A DNA stretch of 36,055 nucleotides, taken from the NCBI GenBank assembly GCA_016293265.1, contig JAEDEN010000010.1, positions 1-36,055 on the forward strand. The letters run 5' to 3'. Each line of letters starts with the position of its first letter. Within the stretch, counting starts at the first letter, position 1. This stretch comes from Oscillospiraceae bacterium (GTDB lineage Bacteria; Bacillota; Clostridia; Oscillospirales; Oscillospiraceae). The notes under the pieces were generated by a model. The model had not been told where the DNA came from. It saw only the letters and a program-made list of their open reading frames with translations, and ran no database searches. A program made the position numbers and the translations under genes. Positions 32,157 through 36,055 of this stretch are shown one piece after another.

Positions 32157-35100
32157 ATGGCAGAAGCAAAAAAGTATATTTTCGAAAAACTCACGCCTGT
32201 GACCGACAGTGACATTAGCGTCTATGAGTCAGCCATAGATTTTGTTTTTGAGAATGACGATGTTAAAAATATTGCCATTTCTGGTGCCTATGGCGCAGGA
32301 AAGAGCAGTGTGCTCGCCTCCTATAAAGCCAAACATCCCAGCACAAAATTTTTGCATATTTCTTTGGCACATTTTCAAGACAACCAAAACAATGCCAATT
32401 CTGATGAACCCATTAAAGATTCCATTCTTGAGGGAAAAATCCTCAATCAACTAATCCACCAAATACCAGCGAAGAAGATTCCTCAAACCAATTTCAGAGT
32501 AAAGAAGTCTACCGGAAATGGCACCATCTTCTGTTACACTGCAGCGACTGCGTTTTTCTTGGTATTTTTATTGCATATTCTGTTTTTCGACAATTGGTCG
32601 CAGTTTGTTAGCACTCTTCCCGAAGGAAGAATTCAGCATTTTCTAAGCCTCTCCACCGTTAATATGGCTCTTCTTATCAGCGGAGCAGGTTGCTTTACCA
32701 TAGCTTGTTTCTTCTTTTTCCGGATTCTTTGGGCCCAAAAGAATAAAAATATCTTTAAGAAACTTAGTTTTCAAGGAAATGAGATCGAGATCTTCGAAGA
32801 AAGTGATGACTCCTATTTCGATAAATATCTCAATGAAGTATTATACCTCTTTGAAAATGTCAAAGAAGATGTAATTGTGTTCGAAGATATGGACCGTTTC
32901 GACACAAACAGGATTTTTGAAAGGCTCCACGAAATCAACACACTTGTAAATCTTCAGAGACATAAAGAAGGACAGTCCGTTCTCCGTTTTTTCTATTTGC
33001 TCCGCGACGATATCTTCATTTCTAAAGACCGGACAAAATTCTTTGACTGTATCATTCCTATAGTACCGGTTGTGGACAGTTCCAACTCCTATGATCAATT
33101 TATTTCCCACCTTAAGAAAAATGATCTGCTCTCAGAGTTCAACGAAGGATTCTTACAGGGCATTTCTTTGTATGTAGATGATATGCGGTTGCTCAAAAAT
33201 ATCTGCAACGAGTTTTTGATCTACTATAACAGGCTAAATACCACCGAACTCGATTACAACAAAATGTTTGCACTAATCACCTATAAAAATCTATTCCCTC
33301 GAGATTTTAGTGATTTGCAGCTCAACAAGGGCTTTGTGTATGCTCTTTTTGATAATAAACGAAATCTCATTGATAGTGCATGCGCCGAACTACAATCCAA
33401 GATTGAGGAGACAAGAAAACGCATTACCGATGCAAACGCCGAACTTGCCACATCCCAAAGCGAGTTGGAACTCATCTTTAAGCCTAGAAGATCACACTAT
33501 TCTAATTATCTAAATAATTCCGACCAAGCCGATTACGATAGAAGATTACAAGCAATCAATGACAGAAATGATAATGTCATCCAAAACTTAGAAGAGACTG
33601 TTGCTGCATATGAAGAGGAACTTCAGAAAATTAAATGTGCTCCGCTTGCTTCTCTTATAACCAGAGAAAACATTGATGAAGTTTTCAGTCTGACGGTTAC
33701 CAACGAAATCGGGGTAAAAAATGATTTCAGCGAAATCAAAGGAAGTGAATACTTTGCGCTCGTTAAGTATCTTATACGAAACGGATATATTGACGAAACC
33801 TATGCAGACTACATGACATATTTCTATGAGAACAGTCTTGCTCGTATCGATAAGACGTTTCTCCGTAGCGTAACAGATAAAAAGGCAAAGCCCTACAACT
33901 ATGAGCTGAAGTCGCCAGAAATGGTTTTTGCCCGTTTACAACCAAACGATTTTGATCAAGAAGAAACGCAGAACTTTATGCTTTGCGATTATCTTCTGGC
34001 CAAAAAAAGTGACTCAGAGCATTTGGTACATTTTATCGCGCAACTTCGCAATTCTAAGACGTATTCTTTTATCTCTCAATACTTTAACTGCACATTACAC
34101 ATGCCCCGCTTCATCCAAGTCTTTAACAAACAATGGCCATCCTTGTTTGTTGATATGCAAGCTAAGCATGGTTTCAGCAACGAACAGTTACGGCTTTTTT
34201 CTGTGAATACTCTGTATTTTGTGGATGCCGCCACGCTGGATAAGGTCAATGAAAACGCAGTCCTTACAGAGTATATTAGTAATGCTAACGACTATTTGGC
34301 TATCAAATCTCCTGAAGTCAAAAAGCTGACATCTGCATTCAAGCAGCTGAATGTTTGTTTCCCGGAAATCGACTATGATTGTTCTGACAAAAGCCTCCTA
34401 CTGGCCATATATGAAAACGATTTGTACGAGTTGAATTTCGGAAATATTTCAATGTTCTTGAAAAATGTGTGGAACATCGACAGTTTCGAAGATATCATAC
34501 ACAAGAGTTATACCATAATCAGCAGCGATAAGATGTCTCCTCTTTACAAGCGTATAGACAGTAATATGCCCGAGTATGTCGATATTCTTTTGCAGGAATG
34601 TAATGGGAAAATCATTGATGATGAATGTGTTGCAATTGACTTACTGAACTGCACAGACATAAGCAAATCGCAAAAAGAGGCTTACATCAAATTTTTGATT
34701 ACTCCTTTGCATGCGTTATCTTCCGTAAACGATCATTCAATTTGGGCATCGCTACTTGGCACAGACATCCTTATCCGTTCCGAACAGAATGTACTGGATT
34801 ATTTCAGTGCCGCAGATGGACTTGACTCTGAGCTTATCAGCTTCATAAACAGTTCCAATCATCTTTTAGATTTTTCGTCTGCAAATGTTTCACTCACAGA
34901 AGAGCAACGCGTCGCTTTGTTCAACAAAACTGTAGTTTGCAATGAAATATTTGATACTCAATACGCAAGCATACTTAATTCTCTCCATTTCTGCTGTGAG
35001 ACCTTTAATATTCCAAATATCCAAGAGTCTAAAGTAAATATTCTTATACGCGGCAATATAATTCGGATGAACCCAGACACTCTAAAATATATGCGTACTG

Positions 35101-35762
35101 AATATCCCACCGTTATCTCCTTTTTTATCAAGAAAAATATTGATGAATATGAGAATATGATGCGGCCTGATTTGTTTATTCAATCTGAGCTTTTGGAGAT
35201 ACTATCGTGGGACATCGTTGATGATATCAAACTTAAACTCTTGGAGTATTCCGACGACGCAATCTCGATAATCGGGAAAAACTATTCAACACAAGTTTGT
35301 GTGTACATACTTACACACAACTTGGAACAAGAAGATATGAGTGTTCTTTATAAGTCCTATAGTGATCAGCCAGCCGAAATTCAGGAAATTATCCTCAAAA
35401 ACGCAAGGGCAAATATTGAGGGGATTATTCTGGATCCAAATATTGCAGCCACATCGCTAAAGGAGAAACTTCTCATAGATTCTGATTTGACGCTTGAAAA
35501 ACGAGTAACCCTTTTTGTTGCCATGCTTCCGTACATAGGACAAGCAGAAGCATGTAAGTATCTATCCGCACTCAATCTTCATGAGTATGTCAGAATATTT
35601 GATTCCCGCAGCAAGCCTAAGTTTGAAATGAGTCAGCAAAACGAAACCATACTTGATGCATTTAGGGAGAAGGGCTGGATATTCGAATACGTCGAAGATG
35701 AATCTCGACCCGATTATTATAAGATCCGTAGAAGAGAACCACGAAAAAGCGAAAAAGGTTAA
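32157..35762 (+). CDS. YobI/KAP-like membrane P-loop NTPase
   Basis: 1201 residues. Walker A is GAYGAGKSS (43-51). Two membrane helices follow, about 121-145 and 168-192, and lie before Walker B in VIVFEDMDRFD (239-249), the arrangement known for KAP-type NTPases. Next comes FFYLLRDDIFISKDRTKFFD, a hallmark of the YobI family. A coiled coil lies at about 410-455, and the remaining 700 residues look alpha-helical and repeat-like, with no recognised enzyme domain. YobI-type NTPases are found in variable islands and are suspected to act in phage or conflict defence; this is not proven. Low GC and codon use set it apart from the GC-rich genes to the left. The AGGAGG site and ATG are clear; regulation by the leader terminator is likely. 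Confidence 0.85.
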   Translation: MAEAKKYIFEKLTPVTDSDISVYESAIDFVFENDDVKNIAISGAYGAGKSSVLASYKAKHPSTKFLHISLAHFQDNQNNANSDEPIKDSILEGKILNQLIHQIPAKKIPQTNFRVKKSTGNGTIFCYTAATAFFLVFLLHILFFDNWSQFVSTLPEGRIQHFLSLSTVNMALLISGAGCFTIACFFFFRILWAQKNKNIFKKLSFQGNEIEIFEESDDSYFDKYLNEVLYLFENVKEDVIVFEDMDRFDTNRIFERLHEINTLVNLQRHKEGQSVLRFFYLLRDDIFISKDRTKFFDCIIPIVPVVDSSNSYDQFISHLKKNDLLSEFNEGFLQGISLYVDDMRLLKNICNEFLIYYNRLNTTELDYNKMFALITYKNLFPRDFSDLQLNKGFVYALFDNKRNLIDSACAELQSKIEETRKRITDANAELATSQSELELIFKPRRSHYSNYLNNSDQADYDRRLQAINDRNDNVIQNLEETVAAYEEELQKIKCAPLASLITRENIDEVFSLTVTNEIGVKNDFSEIKGSEYFALVKYLIRNGYIDETYADYMTYFYENSLARIDKTFLRSVTDKKAKPYNYELKSPEMVFARLQPNDFDQEETQNFMLCDYLLAKKSDSEHLVHFIAQLRNSKTYSFISQYFNCTLHMPRFIQVFNKQWPSLFVDMQAKHGFSNEQLRLFSVNTLYFVDAATLDKVNENAVLTEYISNANDYLAIKSPEVKKLTSAFKQLNVCFPEIDYDCSDKSLLLAIYENDLYELNFGNISMFLKNVWNIDSFEDIIHKSYTIISSDKMSPLYKRIDSNMPEYVDILLQECNGKIIDDECVAIDLLNCTDISKSQKEAYIKFLITPLHALSSVNDHSIWASLLGTDILIRSEQNVLDYFSAADGLDSELISFINSSNHLLDFSSANVSLTEEQRVALFNKTVVCNEIFDTQYASILNSLHFCCETFNIPNIQESKVNILIRGNIIRMNPDTLKYMRTEYPTVISFFIKKNIDEYENMMRPDLFIQSELLEILSWDIVDDIKLKLLEYSDDAISIIGKNYSTQVCVYILTHNLEQEDMSVLYKSYSDQPAEIQEIILKNARANIEGIILDPNIAATSLKEKLLIDSDLTLEKRVTLFVAMLPYIGQAEACKYLSALNLHEYVRIFDSRSKPKFEMSQQNETILDAFREKGWIFEYVEDESRPDYYKIRRREPRKSEKG

Positions 35763-35768
35763 ATACCG

Positions 35769-35796
35769 GAGCGGCTTGTCCATGGACAAGCCGCTC
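35769..35796 (+). terminator. hairpin after the YobI-type gene
   Basis: 13-bp perfect arms GAGCGGCTTGTCC and complement with a 2-base loop; a short CTTTTC lies five bases later. A likely, moderately strong terminator. Confidence 0.7.
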
Positions 35797-35936
35797 TGAA
35801 CTTTTCACCTCACCATCTCGAGCGGACTAGCCTTGCACCCACTGCTCTGGCGGGCACCTTCAGTACCCATGTCGGTGTGAAGAGACGGGCATAAAAGTAT
35901 CCAGGGCCGATGATCAGTCGGTCCTGGATTTGTAAT

Positions 35937-36055
35937 GTTAGCGGCCGGCAGAAATCGCCATTTTGAGTCCATCGGAAATCGCCAGGTACTGTCAAGGTTT
36001 GGACCTGTTGACAAAAGCAAAAATTCCACCGAAACTCACAGCGGTCCCGGCAGAA
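35937..36055. mobile_element. possible insertion-element end at the right edge
   Basis: GAAATCGCCA occurs at 35951-35960 and 35975-35984, and CGGCAGAA recurs at 35946-35953 and at the very end of the window. Clustered short direct repeats next to a TG start (TGTTAGCGGCC at about 35937) recall the ends of IS21-type elements, which carry repeated transposase-binding sites. No transposase is inside the window, so this is only a candidate. Confidence 0.3.

Noticed and set aside
1..36055. CRISPR arrays or diversity-generating retroelements
   Set aside because: No regularly spaced repeats, Cas-like proteins or reverse transcriptase were seen on either strand.

Overview
The window looks like a chromosomal piece of an anaerobic, spore-forming, gut-type Clostridium relative (Oscillospiraceae/Flavonifractor-like). 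This is inferred from the strong AGGAGG ribosome binding sites, the S-layer-anchored surface protein, the sporulation-type polysaccharide deacetylase fragments, the many Na+-coupled symporters and the mosaic composition. No rRNA, CRISPR array or complete insertion sequence is visible.

Region A (1-7000) holds a PucR-type regulator (minus strand) divergent from a plus-strand cluster: NCS1 cytosine/purine-type permease, M29/NicX-like metalloenzyme, the broken C-terminal half of a DUF1847 protein, a strong terminator, a substrate-binding-protein fold without signal peptide, and an MFS transporter. Three copies of one 18-bp motif lie between the divergent genes. The logic is uptake and hydrolysis of a nitrogenous, perhaps heterocyclic, compound; the substrate is unknown.

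Region B (7000-8260) is scar tissue: IS30 transposase N-terminal relics, a hairpin repeat, and the 5' end of a polysaccharide deacetylase gene. A second 5' fragment of the same gene, with the same 5' boundary but a later 3' break, sits at 30576-31218. The two fragments bracket regions C and D.

Region C (8274-21241, visibly GC-rich, all minus strand) is a 2-aminoethylphosphonate (AEP) locus. It runs RpiR-type regulator, ABC ATPase, fused double permease, lipoprotein binding protein, phnW (AEP transaminase), phnX (phosphonoacetaldehyde hydrolase), and last a 2140-residue secreted SLH protein. That protein combines a calcineurin-type metallophosphoesterase with an NPP-type phosphodiesterase, three LamG-like modules and a cohesin-like module. 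The arrangement suggests that AEP is released from a polymer or lipid at the cell surface, imported, and split to acetaldehyde and phosphate. This is the most interesting system in the window.

Region D (21585-30224, minus strand) is a transport/amidohydrolase region: ArsB/NhaD-type transporter, SSS symporter, 49-residue membrane protein, 190-residue unknown protein, YtcJ-type amidohydrolase, LuxR-type regulator, 54-residue membrane protein and a second SSS symporter. The last three overlap translationally.

Region E (31250-36055, AT-rich) looks horizontally acquired. It has an odd tRNA-Pro(TGG)-like gene with C at position 33, a strong promoter followed by a short leader ending in a terminator, and a 1201-residue YobI/KAP-like P-loop NTPase with two membrane segments between Walker A and Walker B. 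The right edge has repeats like the end of a mobile element.
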